Shown here piece by piece: positions 8,878 to 18,577 of a stretch of DNA of 64,000 nt (positions are counted from its first letter, which is position 1; each line of letters begins with the position of its first letter). Position numbers and translations under genes: made by a program. The stretch covers positions 1 through 64,000 of the forward strand of contig NZ_JNZS01000031.1 of the NCBI RefSeq assembly GCF_000718515.1. Direction: 5' to 3'. Below the pieces are notes generated by a model. That model had not been told where the DNA came from, searched no databases, and saw nothing but the letters and a program-made list of their open reading frames with translations. The DNA comes from Micromonospora parva (GTDB lineage Bacteria > Actinomycetota > Actinomycetes > Mycobacteriales > Micromonosporaceae).

Positions 8878-9775
8878 GCCGTCCACCACCACCGCCCGGC
8901 AGACGCCGACCGGAGTCATCCACGACATCGGCTACCAGCGCTACGAGGGCCCGAGGCTGGGCCGTCGGCAGGTCTTCGGCGCGCTCTACCTGCACGGTCT
9001 GCGCACCGCGTTCGGGTTCGGGCGCAGCGCCAAGGCCAAGATCTTCCCGTGGCTGGTGGTCGGCATCGTCACCCTGGTCGCGGTGGCCCTGGCCGCCATC
9101 CGTAGCCAGATCGGCGAGCCGGTCGCCACGTACGCCCAGTTCGCCGACTCGATGAGCTGGCTGGTCATCTTCTTCGTCGCGGTCGTCGCCCCGGAGCTGG
9201 TCTCCCGCGATCTGCGCAGCGGTGTACTGCCGCTGTACTTCTCCCGGCCGCTGCCGCGCAGCGACTACGCGTTGGCCAAGCTGCTGGCGCTGGCCACCGC
9301 GCTCTGGCTGCTGCTCGGCGGGCCGCAGCTGCTGATGTTCCTGGGCGCCGCGTTCACCACCAAGCAGGGCATGCGCGGGGTGTGGAACGAGTTGCTCGAC
9401 CTGCTGCCCGGGCTGCTCTACGCCGGCCTGTGGGCGGTGGTCTTCGCCTCGGTCGGCCTGCTCGTCGCGTCGCTGACCGGCAAGCGTGCCTTCGCCGCCG
9501 GCGGTGTGGTCGCGGTCTTTCTGATGACCACCCCGATCGTGGGCGTGCTGAGCATCCTGCCGTCGCGCGCCGCCAACGAACTGGCCGGGCTCGCCTCCCC
9601 GTCCACGCTGGTGCAGGGGGTGGGCATCTGGTCGCTCGGTGACCTGCTCGTCGAAGGTGACCAGGGCGGCCCGTCCATCGGCGGGTTCGGCCCGGTCTAC
9701 GCCCTGGCCGCGGTGCTGCTGGTCGCCGGCGCGACCGCTCTGCTGCTGGCCCGCTACCGGAAGGTCGCCTCCTGA
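8870..9775 (+). CDS. ABC-2 family permease
   Basis: The 301-residue membrane protein begins with a soluble IHDIGYQRYEGPRLGR segment typical of actinobacterial ABC-2 permeases paired with such ATPases. About six hydrophobic spans follow. It overlaps the preceding ATPase gene by 8 nt and the next gene by 1 nt (TGATG), indicating translational coupling. It presumably forms the channel for one or both ATPases in the cluster. Confidence 0.88.
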   Translation: MPEPSTTTARQTPTGVIHDIGYQRYEGPRLGRRQVFGALYLHGLRTAFGFGRSAKAKIFPWLVVGIVTLVAVALAAIRSQIGEPVATYAQFADSMSWLVIFFVAVVAPELVSRDLRSGVLPLYFSRPLPRSDYALAKLLALATALWLLLGGPQLLMFLGAAFTTKQGMRGVWNELLDLLPGLLYAGLWAVVFASVGLLVASLTGKRAFAAGGVVAVFLMTTPIVGVLSILPSRAANELAGLASPSTLVQGVGIWSLGDLLVEGDQGGPSIGGFGPVYALAAVLLVAGATALLLARYRKVAS

Positions 9776-10686
9776 TGAGCACGCTGAGCCTGACCGGGGT
9801 GTCCCGGTGGTACGGCAACGTGGTCGCCGTCAACGACATCAGCATGGCCCTGGGGCCGGGCGTGACCGGGCTGCTCGGCCCGAACGGCGCCGGCAAGACC
9901 ACGCTGCTGCACATGATGGCCGGGTTCCTCGCCCCGTCGCGCGGCACTGTCACCCTCGACGACGAGCCGACCTGGCGCAACCCCGACGTCTACCGGCGGT
10001 TGGGGCTGGTCAGCGAACGGGAAGCGGTGCAGGGCTTCCTGACCGCGTACGAGTTCGTGCTGGCCAGCGCGAAGCTGCACCGGCTGCCCGACCCCGCGGC
10101 CGCGGCCCGACGGGCGATCGATCTGGTGGAGCTGGAATCGGCGCAGGACCGCCGGATCGGCACGTACTCCAAGGGCATGCGCCAGCGCGCCCGAGTGGCC
10201 GCCGCACTGGTGCACGAGCCGCAGGTGCTGCTGCTCGACGAGCCGTTCAACGGCATGGACCCCCGCCAGCGGCTGCACATGATGCAGCTGCTGCACACCC
10301 TGGGCGACGCCGGCCGGACGATCCTGTTCAGCTCGCACATCCTGGAGGAGGTCGAGCAGGTCTCCGGAACGGTGCAGGTGATGGTGGCCGGCCGGTTGGC
10401 AGCCTCCGGCGACTTCCGGACCATCCGTCGGTTGATGACCAACCGCCCGCACGTCTTCGCGGTGCGCTCCACCGACGACCGGGCGTTGGCCGTCGCGCTG
10501 ATCGCCGAGGCGTCGGTGAGCGGGGTCGAGTTGGAACCGACCGGCCTGACCGTGCGGGCCGGTGACTACGGCGCGTTCACCCGGGCGCTACCCCGGATCG
10601 CCCTGAGCAAGGGCATCCGGGTGCGGCAACTGGTGCCGTCCGACGAATCCCTGGAGAGCGTCTTCTCCTACCTGGTGGAGGCATAG
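9775..10686 (+). CDS. ABC transporter ATP-binding protein
   Basis: This second ATPase of the cluster has 303 residues: Walker A GPNGAGKTT, signature-like YSKGMRQRARVAAAL, Walker B LLLLDEPFNGMDP, and switch SSHIL. It starts inside the stop codon of the preceding permease gene and abuts the next permease gene with no gap. A C-terminal ~80-residue domain (AVRSTDDRALAVAL onward) resembles the accessory tail of ABC-2 ATPases. Confidence 0.92.
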   Translation: MSTLSLTGVSRWYGNVVAVNDISMALGPGVTGLLGPNGAGKTTLLHMMAGFLAPSRGTVTLDDEPTWRNPDVYRRLGLVSEREAVQGFLTAYEFVLASAKLHRLPDPAAAARRAIDLVELESAQDRRIGTYSKGMRQRARVAAALVHEPQVLLLDEPFNGMDPRQRLHMMQLLHTLGDAGRTILFSSHILEEVEQVSGTVQVMVAGRLAASGDFRTIRRLMTNRPHVFAVRSTDDRALAVALIAEASVSGVELEPTGLTVRAGDYGAFTRALPRIALSKGIRVRQLVPSDESLESVFSYLVEA

Positions 10687-11397
10687 ATGTCCACGGTTAC
10701 CTGGATCACCGCGCGCGGGTTGTTCGGCCGACGTCGGTTCCTGCTGCTGTTGCCGCTGCCGTTGGTGCTGCTCGGCCTGGCCGTGCTCTGTCGGTCGCTG
10801 GGGGTGGACCCGCGCGAGTGGGGGCCGCCGGTGCTCGTCGGTCTCGGGCTCGCCGTGGTGCTACCGGTGGTCGCGCTGATCATCGGCACGGGCGTGCTGG
10901 GCGCCGAGATCGACGACGGCACCGTGGTGCACATCCTGACCAAGCCGCTGCCGCGCTGGCAGATCGTGCTGCCGAAGCTCGCGGTGGCCGCCGGGGTCAC
11001 CGCGGTCACCGTGGCGGTGCCGCTCTACGTCGCGGGCGTGCTCGCCAGTTCGGTACGCCTCGGTCTGGCGCTGGCCGCCGCGGCGGCGCTCGGCGCGCTG
11101 GCGTACTCGGCGTTCTTCCTCGCGCTCAGCCTGGTCACCAGGCGGCCGGTGCTCCTCGGCCTGGTCTACGTGCTGATCTGGGAGGGTCTGCTGGGCAACT
11201 TCGTCAGCGGCACCAAGGTGCTCTCCATCCAGCAGTACGTGATCGCCCTCGCCGACCGGATCGCCCCCACCGGGCTGTTGGAGGCGAGCGTGTCGGTGTC
11301 GGTGGCGTCGGTGATGACCGCGCTGGTCAGCGTCGGCTTCACAGTGCTCGCCATCGACCGCCTGCGCTCGTTCAGCGTGGCCGGCGAGACGAGTTGA
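10687..11397 (+). CDS. ABC-2 family permease
   Basis: The 236-residue protein has about six hydrophobic spans and starts immediately after the TAG of the second ATPase gene. It contains the GAEIDDGTVVHILTKPLPR segment common to ABC-2 permeases. A hairpin at 11418-11452 closes the cluster, so the four genes probably form one transcription unit encoding one heteromeric or two paired transporters. Confidence 0.87.
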   Translation: MSTVTWITARGLFGRRRFLLLLPLPLVLLGLAVLCRSLGVDPREWGPPVLVGLGLAVVLPVVALIIGTGVLGAEIDDGTVVHILTKPLPRWQIVLPKLAVAAGVTAVTVAVPLYVAGVLASSVRLGLALAAAAALGALAYSAFFLALSLVTRRPVLLGLVYVLIWEGLLGNFVSGTKVLSIQQYVIALADRIAPTGLLEASVSVSVASVMTALVSVGFTVLAIDRLRSFSVAGETS

Positions 11398-11417
11398 CAG
11401 CGGTGCGAGCCGCTGTT

Positions 11418-11452
11418 CCGGCCAGCCCCCGCCCGGCGGTAGGGCTGGCCGG
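11418..11452 (+). terminator. Hairpin terminator of the ABC-2 cluster
   Basis: A perfect 11-bp stem (CCGGCCAGCCC with GGGCTGGCCGG) has a 13-nt loop and starts 20 nt after the permease stop. A smaller CAGCGG/CCGCTG hairpin precedes it. Confidence 0.7.
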
Positions 11453-11490
11453 ATGGACCGGTCGGGCCCGCTCGGGTCAGGCTGACGGGC

Positions 11491-12135
11491 GTGAGCGTCG
11501 AAGCGGAGCGGACGTCGTTGGCTGAGCCGTACTCCCGGAGCAGCCGGCCGTGGCTGACCAGCCTGGCCGTCGCCGGGCTGGCCTGTGCCACGGTCGCCAC
11601 GGCGGCCCAGGGCAGCGGCCAGTTCCACTGGTGGGCCGTGTTCATCCTGATTCCGGCCGCGTTGATCGCGGCCAGCGGTGGGCCGTTGCTGGCCCGCGGG
11701 GGTGGCCGGTCCTTCGCCGGGTACGTGCTGGCCTGCGTCGGCACGATCGTCTTCGCGGTCGGCGCGCTGCTGATGTTCGGCGTGATGGGGCGGGGCTGGC
11801 CGCTGCTGGTGGTGCTGCCCTGCCTGGCCGTCGCCGGCACCTACGGCTGGCGGGCGGCTCACCCGCTGGCCCGCGGCCTGCATCGGGCGGTCGCCCTGCT
11901 CGCGCTGACCGGCGCGCTGCTCGGCGTGACCCTGCAACTGATCCGGGTGGATCTGATCCACCTCAAGACCGGCTGGTGGGGCGCCTTCCTGATGCTGGCC
12001 GGGGCGATCGTGCTGGGCAACGCGGGGGAGCTGACCCGGCACCGGATGCCGTACCGACTCCAGGCGATCACCCTGCTGGTGGGGCCCTCCGTGGTCGCGT
12101 TCCTGCTCGGGCTGCGGTTCCTGCGCGGCTGGTGA
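11491..12135 (+). CDS. Six-span membrane protein of unknown function
   Basis: The 214-residue protein has a ~22-residue polar N-terminus and about six hydrophobic segments (for example GPLLARGGG between spans 2 and 3, and a final LLVGPSVVAFLLGL). I do not recognise a family. It begins with GTG; CAGGCT lies 7 nt before it, a weak leaderless-type box. It is convergent with valS, sharing a hairpin terminator. Confidence 0.75.
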   Translation: MSVEAERTSLAEPYSRSSRPWLTSLAVAGLACATVATAAQGSGQFHWWAVFILIPAALIAASGGPLLARGGGRSFAGYVLACVGTIVFAVGALLMFGVMGRGWPLLVVLPCLAVAGTYGWRAAHPLARGLHRAVALLALTGALLGVTLQLIRVDLIHLKTGWWGAFLMLAGAIVLGNAGELTRHRMPYRLQAITLLVGPSVVAFLLGLRFLRGW

Positions 12136-12141
12136 CCCGAC

Positions 12142-12175
12142 GGTCCGCCGCCGCCCGGACGGGCGGCGGCGGACC
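12142..12175. terminator. Bidirectional hairpin between convergent genes
   Basis: A perfect 15-bp stem with a GGAC loop occupies almost the whole 44-nt gap between the membrane protein stop and the valS stop. It can serve both directions. Confidence 0.85.
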
Positions 12176-12179
12176 CGGC

Positions 12180-14744
12180 TCAGAAGGCGCAGGCGATGAC
12201 CAGCTCCGGGGCGCGGTCCGGGAGCAGGTCGAGCTTGCCGATCCGGCCCGCCGCTCGTAGGTCGTCGGCGACCAGGGTGAGCTGCTCCAGCAGCGCCGCC
12301 GGGCCGAGCGCCTCGGCCAACGGCACCTCCGCCTTCATCGACAGCTTCCGCTCCGACTTGGCCCGGCGCACCTGGCTCAACGCGTCACCGGCGAGCCGCA
12401 GCAGCGCCGGGTCCCCCGACCCCTCGATCGTCCGGGCCACCTCGTGGGTGGTGGGCCAGGGTGCCCGGTGCACCGAGCCGTACCGCCACCACGACCAGAC
12501 CTCCTCGGTCACGTACGGCAGCACCGGGGCGAACAACCGCAGCTGCACCGACAGCGCCGAGGCCAACGCGGCCCGTGCCGAGTCGGCCGCCGCGCCGGTG
12601 CCGTAGGCGCGCTCCTTGACCAGCTCGATGTAGTCGTCGCAGAACCGCCAGAAGAACGCCTCGGTCACCTGCAACGCCGCCGTGTGGTCGTACGAGTCGA
12701 AGGCGGCACCCGCGGCGGTGACCACGGTGGCCAGCTCGGCGAGCATGGCCCGGTCCAGTGGTGTGGTCGCCGGGGCGCGCAGGGCGTCCGCCGCGCCCAG
12801 CCCGAGCGCGAACTTGGACGCGTTGAGCAGCTTGGTGGCCAGTCGCCGGCCCACCTTGATCTGCGCCGGGTCGAACGCCAGGTCCATGCCGGGCTTGCCG
12901 CTGGCCGCCCAGTAGCGCACCGCGTCCGAGCCGTGCTGCTCCAACAGGGCCAGCGGGGTCACCACGTTCCCCTTGGACTTCGCCATCTTCTTGCGGTCGG
13001 GGTCGAGGATCCAGCCCGAGAGCACGGTGTCCCGCCAGGGCAGCACCCCGTGTTCGAAGTGGGAACGGACCACGCTGTCGAAGAGCCAGGTCCGGATGAT
13101 CTCCTGCCCCTGCGGGCGGAGGTCCATCGGGAAGACCCTGGCGAACAGGTCCGGGTCGGTCTCCCAGCCACCGACGATCTGCGGGGTCAGCGACGACGTG
13201 GCCCAGGTGTCCAGCACGTCCGGGTCGCCGATGAAACCGCCCGGCTGGCCGCGCTGAGACTCGTCGTACCCCGGCGCCGGATCGCTGGATGGATCGACCG
13301 GCAGCGCGGACTCGTCCGGCGTGAGAGGGTGGGACCAGTCCGGCTCGCCAGCGTCGTCGAGCCGGTACCACACCGGCACCGGCACCCCGAAGAAGCGTTG
13401 ACGGCTGACCAGCCAGTCCCCGTTGAGGCCGCCCACCCAGTTGTCGTAGCGGTGTTTCATGTGCGCCGGCACCCAGTGCAGCTCCTCGCCGCGACCCAAC
13501 AGGGTGGCGCGCAGCGCCTCGTCCCGGCCGCCGTTGCGCAGATACCACTGTCGGGTCGAGACGATCTCCAGTGGCCGGTCACCGCGTTCGTAGAACTTGA
13601 CCGGGTGCGTGACCGGGCGCGGCTCGCCGATCAGGTCACCGGCGTCGGCCAGCATCCCGACGATCTCCCGGCGGGCACCGTTGACGGTCTGCCCGGCCAG
13701 CGCCGCGTACGGCTGCGGGGGCACCCCGTCCGGCGGCTCGGGGAGCAGTCGACCGTCCCGGCCGATCACCACCCGGGTGGCCAGCCCCAGCTCACGCCAC
13801 CAGGTCACGTCGGTCAGGTCACCGAAGGTGCAGACCATCGCGATGCCGGTGCCCTTGCCGGGTTCGGCGAGGGGATGGGCGTACACCGGCACCTCGACGT
13901 CGAACAGCGGGCTGCGCACCGTGCCGCCCACCAGGTCGGCGTACCGCTCGTCGTCGGGGTGGCAGACCAGCGCCACGCAGGCCGGCAACAGCTCGGGCCG
14001 GGTGGTGTCGATGAGCACCGCACGCCCGTCGGCAGTGGCGAACCGCAGCCGGTGGTAGGCGCCGGGGCGCTCCCGGTCCTCCAGCTCCGCTTGGGCGACA
14101 GCGGTGGCGAAGCCGACGTCCCAGAGCGTCGGCGCCTCCGACTGGTACGCCTCGCCGCGGCGCAGGTTGCGCAGGAACGCCCGTTGGCTGGTGGTCCGGG
14201 CGATCCGGCCGATCGTCGTGTACGTCAGGGACCAGTCCACCGAGAGCCCCAGCCGCCGCCACAGCGCCTCGAAGGCCTGCTCGTCGGTGACCGTCAGCCG
14301 TTCGCACAGCTCGATGAAGTTGCGCCGGGAGATCGGGGTGGGGTCGCGGCGGGCCGCGTCGTCGACCGGGGCCGCCGGTGGCCGCCACACCGGGTCGTAC
14401 GGCAGCGCCGGGTCGGGTCGCACCCCGTACACGTTCTGCGCCCGACGCTCGGTGGGCAGGCCGTTGTCGTCCCAGCCCATCGGGTAGAAGACGGCCTTGC
14501 CGCGCATCCGCTGGTAGCGCGCCGAGGTGTCGGTGTGCGTGTACGAGAACACGTGCCCCATGTGCAGCTCGCCCGATACGGTCGGCGGCGGGGTGTCGAT
14601 CGCGTACACGTCCTTGCGCTCCTTCGAGCGGTCGAACGCGTACGTGCCTTCCTCCTGCCAGCGGCGCGCCCAGCTCTCCTCGAGCCCGTCCAGGGTCGGA
14701 CGCTCGGGAACGCCGGCGCGGGCCGTCCTCGCCGTGTCGGTCAT
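12180..14744 (-). CDS. valS: Valyl-tRNA synthetase
   Basis: This 854-residue class I synthetase charges tRNA-Val. It carries the HIGH-type motif HMGH early on, the editing domain with TTRPELLPACVAL, and the KMSKS-type loop KKMAKSKGN. The phrasing around these motifs (TPPPTVSGELHMGHVFSYTHTD) resembles the archaeal-like ValRS lineage that some bacteria carry, rather than the usual bacterial form; this is from memory of the families. The ATG at 14744 is chosen because TACGAT lies 6 nt upstream, the leaderless pattern; the longer open frame to 14798 has no family sequence. Confidence 0.93.
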   Translation of the reverse strand: MTDTARTARAGVPERPTLDGLEESWARRWQEEGTYAFDRSKERKDVYAIDTPPPTVSGELHMGHVFSYTHTDTSARYQRMRGKAVFYPMGWDDNGLPTERRAQNVYGVRPDPALPYDPVWRPPAAPVDDAARRDPTPISRRNFIELCERLTVTDEQAFEALWRRLGLSVDWSLTYTTIGRIARTTSQRAFLRNLRRGEAYQSEAPTLWDVGFATAVAQAELEDRERPGAYHRLRFATADGRAVLIDTTRPELLPACVALVCHPDDERYADLVGGTVRSPLFDVEVPVYAHPLAEPGKGTGIAMVCTFGDLTDVTWWRELGLATRVVIGRDGRLLPEPPDGVPPQPYAALAGQTVNGARREIVGMLADAGDLIGEPRPVTHPVKFYERGDRPLEIVSTRQWYLRNGGRDEALRATLLGRGEELHWVPAHMKHRYDNWVGGLNGDWLVSRQRFFGVPVPVWYRLDDAGEPDWSHPLTPDESALPVDPSSDPAPGYDESQRGQPGGFIGDPDVLDTWATSSLTPQIVGGWETDPDLFARVFPMDLRPQGQEIIRTWLFDSVVRSHFEHGVLPWRDTVLSGWILDPDRKKMAKSKGNVVTPLALLEQHGSDAVRYWAASGKPGMDLAFDPAQIKVGRRLATKLLNASKFALGLGAADALRAPATTPLDRAMLAELATVVTAAGAAFDSYDHTAALQVTEAFFWRFCDDYIELVKERAYGTGAAADSARAALASALSVQLRLFAPVLPYVTEEVWSWWRYGSVHRAPWPTTHEVARTIEGSGDPALLRLAGDALSQVRRAKSERKLSMKAEVPLAEALGPAALLEQLTLVADDLRAAGRIGKLDLLPDRAPELVIACAF

Positions 14745-14750
14745 CCTGCG

Positions 14751-14756
14751 ATCGTA
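14751..14756 (-). promoter_or_regulatory. -10 box of probable leaderless valS promoter
   Basis: On the minus strand TACGAT ends 6 nt before the valS ATG, and no Shine-Dalgarno sequence is present in the gap. Confidence 0.55.
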
Positions 14757-14837
14757 GGCATCCGCCGGGTGCGGGGCGACGTAGTTGCGGCCGAACACAC
14801 CGGCCGGCGGGGAACGGCCACCACCGGGGCGGCCCGG

Positions 14838-16718
14838 CTAGATCAGCGAGTCGCGCCACTGGCGGTGCAGGGCGGCGTACCGGCCGCCGGCCTGGGCCAG
14901 CACGGCGGGTGGGCCGTCCTCGACGACCTTCCCGCCGTCGATGACGAGCACCCGGTCGGCGGTCTCCACCGTGGAGAGTCGGTGGGCGATCACCAGTGCG
15001 GTCCGGTCGCGCAGGATGGTGCCGAGTGCCCGCTGCACCAGACGTTCCGTCGGCACGTCCAGCGACGACGTCGCCTCGTCCAGGATGAGCACGCTCGGGT
15101 CGGCCAGGAACGCGCGGGCGAACGCGACGAGCTGCCGCTGCCCGGCGGAGAGCCGCCCGCCTCGTCGGTGCACCTGGGTGGCGTACCCGTCGGGTAGCGC
15201 GGCGATGAAGTCGTGCGCGCCGATCGCCCGCGCGGCGGCCTGCACGGCGGCGTCGTCGGCCCCCGGGCGACCGAACCGGATGTTCTCCGCGACGGTGCCG
15301 CTGAACAGGTGGTTCTCCTGCGTCACCAGCACCACCGCCCGGCGCAGGTCGGCGTCGCGTACGTCGCGCAGGTCGACCCCGTCCAACGTGACGGTGCCGG
15401 TGTCCGGGTCGTGGAATCGGGCGACCAGCTTGGCGATTGTCGACTTGCCCGCCCCGGTGGGCCCGATCAGCGCGACGGTCTGCCCGGCCGGCACCGTCAA
15501 CTCCAGCCGGCGGAGGATCGGGGTGTCGGTCCGGTAGCCGAAGCTGACCGCCCGGAAGGTCAGCTCGCCACGGCCGGGCCCGGTCGGCAGTGGTGTGGGC
15601 CGGGCCGGTTCGGCGACGGCCGGTCGTTCGTCGAGCACCCCGGCCAGCTTCTCCAGGGCGGCGGTGGCCGACTGCAACGAGTTGTAGAACTGGCTCAGCT
15701 CCTGCATCGGCTCGAAGAAGCGGCGCAGGTAGAGCAGGAACGCGGCGAGCACACCGATCTCGGTCTGCCCGCCGAGCACCCGCCACCCGCCGTAGCAGAG
15801 CACCACGGCCACCGTGACGTTGCCAATCAGCTTGATCGCCGGCGAGTACGTGGCGATCAGCCGGAACGCGTGCAGGCTGGTCCGTCGGTAGTCGTCGCCG
15901 AGCGCCACGAAGATCCGTTGGTTGCGGGGTTCCCGGCGGAACGCCTGCACCGCCCGGATGCCCCGCATCGACTCGACGAAGTGCACGATGACCAGCGCGA
16001 CAGCGTCCCGGGTCCGTCGGTACGCGCTGGCCGACGACCGGGCGAACCAGCGGGAGAGCGAGAACAGGAACGGAAACGCGAACAGCGTCACGCCCGCCAG
16101 CGGCAGGTCCAGCCAGAGCAGGATGGCGGCCACCGACAGGATCGAGAGCCCGGCCAGCACCAGGCTGTCGATCCCACCGTCGACCAGCTCGGCGATCGAG
16201 TCCAGGTCGCTGGTGAGCCGGGACACCATCCGGCCGGACGTGTACCGCTCGTGGAAGTCCACCGACAGCCGCAGGAAGTGCCCGAACACCTGTTTGCGCA
16301 GGTCGAGCAGGACGGCCTGGCCGATCCGGGCGGACAGGGCGAGGAAGCCGCGGCGGGCCGCGTACTCGGTCACCGAGGCCACCGCGAATGCCCCGGCGAC
16401 GGCGATCAGCAGCCCGGGGTCGCCGGCGCGCAACGGTGGGATGGCCCGGTCGATGCCGATCATGACCAGGTACGGGCCGGCCATCGCGGCGGCGTTCTGG
16501 ACCAGCAGCAGGGCGACCGCCGCGGCGAGCCGCTTCCGGTGCCCGCGCAGCAGGTCGCCCAGCAGGCTGCGGCTGAGCCGGCGCAGCCGGGCCACCGCCT
16601 CGGGGCTGGTGTCCTCCGCTCGACTGCGGTCGGCCTCCGGGTCGGTGGCGGTTCCGCGCCAGCGGGTGAGCTCGGGCTCCTCCTCCGGAGGTGGGTCGGC
16701 CTGCCTGGGCACGCTCAC
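14838..16718 (-). CDS. ABC exporter half (TMD-NBD) with degenerate signature
   Basis: The 626-residue protein has an N-terminal six-span exporter domain (~60-340), then an ATPase domain with Walker A GPTGAGKST and Walker B LILDEATSSLD, which keeps the catalytic glutamate. The signature reads LSAGQRQ instead of LSGGQ. The start is taken as GTG 16718, which overlaps the upstream gene's stop as GTGA. It is the downstream member of a heterodimeric exporter pair; the substrate (drug, lipid or peptide) is unknown. Confidence 0.88.
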   Translation of the reverse strand: MSVPRQADPPPEEEPELTRWRGTATDPEADRSRAEDTSPEAVARLRRLSRSLLGDLLRGHRKRLAAAVALLLVQNAAAMAGPYLVMIGIDRAIPPLRAGDPGLLIAVAGAFAVASVTEYAARRGFLALSARIGQAVLLDLRKQVFGHFLRLSVDFHERYTSGRMVSRLTSDLDSIAELVDGGIDSLVLAGLSILSVAAILLWLDLPLAGVTLFAFPFLFSLSRWFARSSASAYRRTRDAVALVIVHFVESMRGIRAVQAFRREPRNQRIFVALGDDYRRTSLHAFRLIATYSPAIKLIGNVTVAVVLCYGGWRVLGGQTEIGVLAAFLLYLRRFFEPMQELSQFYNSLQSATAALEKLAGVLDERPAVAEPARPTPLPTGPGRGELTFRAVSFGYRTDTPILRRLELTVPAGQTVALIGPTGAGKSTIAKLVARFHDPDTGTVTLDGVDLRDVRDADLRRAVVLVTQENHLFSGTVAENIRFGRPGADDAAVQAAARAIGAHDFIAALPDGYATQVHRRGGRLSAGQRQLVAFARAFLADPSVLILDEATSSLDVPTERLVQRALGTILRDRTALVIAHRLSTVETADRVLVIDGGKVVEDGPPAVLAQAGGRYAALHRQWRDSLI

Positions 16719-18571
16719 GAACGCACCAGTCCCCACCCGTCCGAAGGGGACGGGCTGGGCCCGCCGGCCCCGGCCGGTGGGGGATGCCCGGCGGGGGGCT
16801 CGGCGGCGAGCAGCGCCCGGTACGCCGGGACGGTGGCCAGCAGGTCGGAGTGTGTGCCGGTCGCGGTGATCCGCCCGTCCTCCAACAGGGCGACCCGGTC
16901 GGCCAGCGCGATCGTCGACGGCCGGTGCACCACCAGCAGCGCGGTGCTGTCGCGCAGGACCCGGCGAAGCGCCGCCTCGACCAGGGCTTCCGTGTGCACG
17001 TCGAGGGCGGAGAGCGGGTCGTCCAGCACCAGCACCGCCGGCCGGCCGAGCACGGCCCGCGCCAACGCGAGCCGTTGCCGTTGCCCGCCGGAGAGGGACA
17101 ACCCCTGCTCGCCCACCCGGGTGGCCAACCCCCAGGGCAGGTCGTACGCGAAGTCGGCCTGGGCCAGCGCGAGGGCCGCGCGGACCTCGTCGTCGCCGGC
17201 GTCCGGGCGACCCAGGGTGAGGTTCTCGCGCACCGACATGGAGAAGAGCGTGGGTTCCTCGAACGCCACCCCGACCAGCCGGCGCAGCGAGGCCAGCCGC
17301 AGGTCGCGCAGGTCGTGGCCGTCCACTGTGATCCGCCCGGCGGTCACCTCGTGCAGCCGGGGCACCAGGGAGAGCAGTGTGCTCTTGCCGCTGCCGGTGG
17401 CGCCGACCAGGGCCAGTGTCTCGCCCGGCTCGATGCTCAGGTCGATCTCACGCAGCACCGGCGTGCTGGCACCCGGATAGCTGAACGCGACGCGCTCGAA
17501 GCGCAGCCGGCCGCGCACCGCGTCGCGGGGCAGAGCGACAGCGCCGGGAGAATCCACGATCTCCGGTGGGGTGTCCAGCACCTCCTGGATCCGGTCGGCG
17601 GCGGTGGCCGCCTCCTGACCGTTGGCGATGATCCAACCCAGTGACTGCACCGGCCAGATGAGCATCAGTTGCAGGCTGACGAACGCGACCAGCTCGCCGA
17701 TGGTGAGCGCCCCGTGCGCGGCGGCGGCCGCCCCCGCCGCCAGCACCACGCCCAGTGTCACGTTGGGCACCAGGTCGAGCAGCGCCGAGGTGTTGGCCAG
17801 CAGCCGCCCCTTGCCGACCCCGGTGTCGTGCAGCCGCCGGGCCGCGCCGGCGAAGCGGGCGGCCAGTTCGGGCCCCCGCCCGTACGCCTTCATGGTGCGC
17901 AGACCCTGTGCGGTCTCCTCGACCAGGGTCGCCACGTCGCCTTGCAGGTCCTGCATCCGGCGGGACGCGGCGTGGTAGTGCCGCCCGAACCGGCGACTGA
18001 TCAGCAGCAGCGGCACCGCGCTGGCCGCTACCAGCACCCCGAGCACCGGATGCAGGTTGATCAGCAGCAGCACCACGACCACGTACGTGGTCAGGTTGAG
18101 CACCAGGAAGAACACGCCGAAGGAGAGGAACCGGCGGATCACCGACAGGTCGCTGGTGATCCGGGAGAGCAGCTGGCCGGACTGCCAGCGGTCGTGGAAG
18201 CTCGTCGGCAGCCGTTGCAGGTGGGCGTAGACGTCGGCGCGCAGCGCCGCCTCCATGCCCACCGCCGAGGATGACTGCACCCACCGGCGGATGAAGATGA
18301 GCACCGCCTCGACCACACCCAGCAGCAGCGCCAGGCCGCCGAGCTGGAGCAGCCCGGCCGGTTCGTGTCGGGCCACCGGCCCGTCCACGACCCGCTGCAC
18401 GACCAGCGGTACGGCGATCCCGGCGGCGGTGCCGGCGAGCCCCGCGACGAGCAGCCAGGCGAACTCGGCGGCGTACGGGCGCAGGTAGCGGCGTAGCCGC
18501 CAGAGGTTGTGCGCGGGGCGGGTTCCCGCGGCGGCCCGGGTGGCCGGGTCGCCGTCGCTCTCCACAGGCAC
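16715..18571 (-). CDS. ABC exporter half (TMD-NBD) with degenerate Walker B
   Basis: The 618-residue protein has a six-span domain (~35-320) and an ATPase domain with Walker A GATGSGKST and canonical LSGGQRQ. Its Walker B is LVLDDPLSALD, where aspartate replaces the catalytic glutamate. Together with its partner's LSAGQ signature this makes one degenerate and one consensus ATP site, as in known asymmetric heterodimeric exporters. The GTG start lies 6 nt after a TACCGT box. Confidence 0.9.
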   Translation of the reverse strand: MPVESDGDPATRAAAGTRPAHNLWRLRRYLRPYAAEFAWLLVAGLAGTAAGIAVPLVVQRVVDGPVARHEPAGLLQLGGLALLLGVVEAVLIFIRRWVQSSSAVGMEAALRADVYAHLQRLPTSFHDRWQSGQLLSRITSDLSVIRRFLSFGVFFLVLNLTTYVVVVLLLINLHPVLGVLVAASAVPLLLISRRFGRHYHAASRRMQDLQGDVATLVEETAQGLRTMKAYGRGPELAARFAGAARRLHDTGVGKGRLLANTSALLDLVPNVTLGVVLAAGAAAAAHGALTIGELVAFVSLQLMLIWPVQSLGWIIANGQEAATAADRIQEVLDTPPEIVDSPGAVALPRDAVRGRLRFERVAFSYPGASTPVLREIDLSIEPGETLALVGATGSGKSTLLSLVPRLHEVTAGRITVDGHDLRDLRLASLRRLVGVAFEEPTLFSMSVRENLTLGRPDAGDDEVRAALALAQADFAYDLPWGLATRVGEQGLSLSGGQRQRLALARAVLGRPAVLVLDDPLSALDVHTEALVEAALRRVLRDSTALLVVHRPSTIALADRVALLEDGRITATGTHSDLLATVPAYRALLAAEPPAGHPPPAGAGGPSPSPSDGWGLVRS

Positions 18572-18577
18572 TACCAG

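Noticed and set aside
12444..15197. 917-codon plus-strand open frame
   Set aside because: It is antisense to valS and the ABC exporter gene, with composition typical of a shadow frame.
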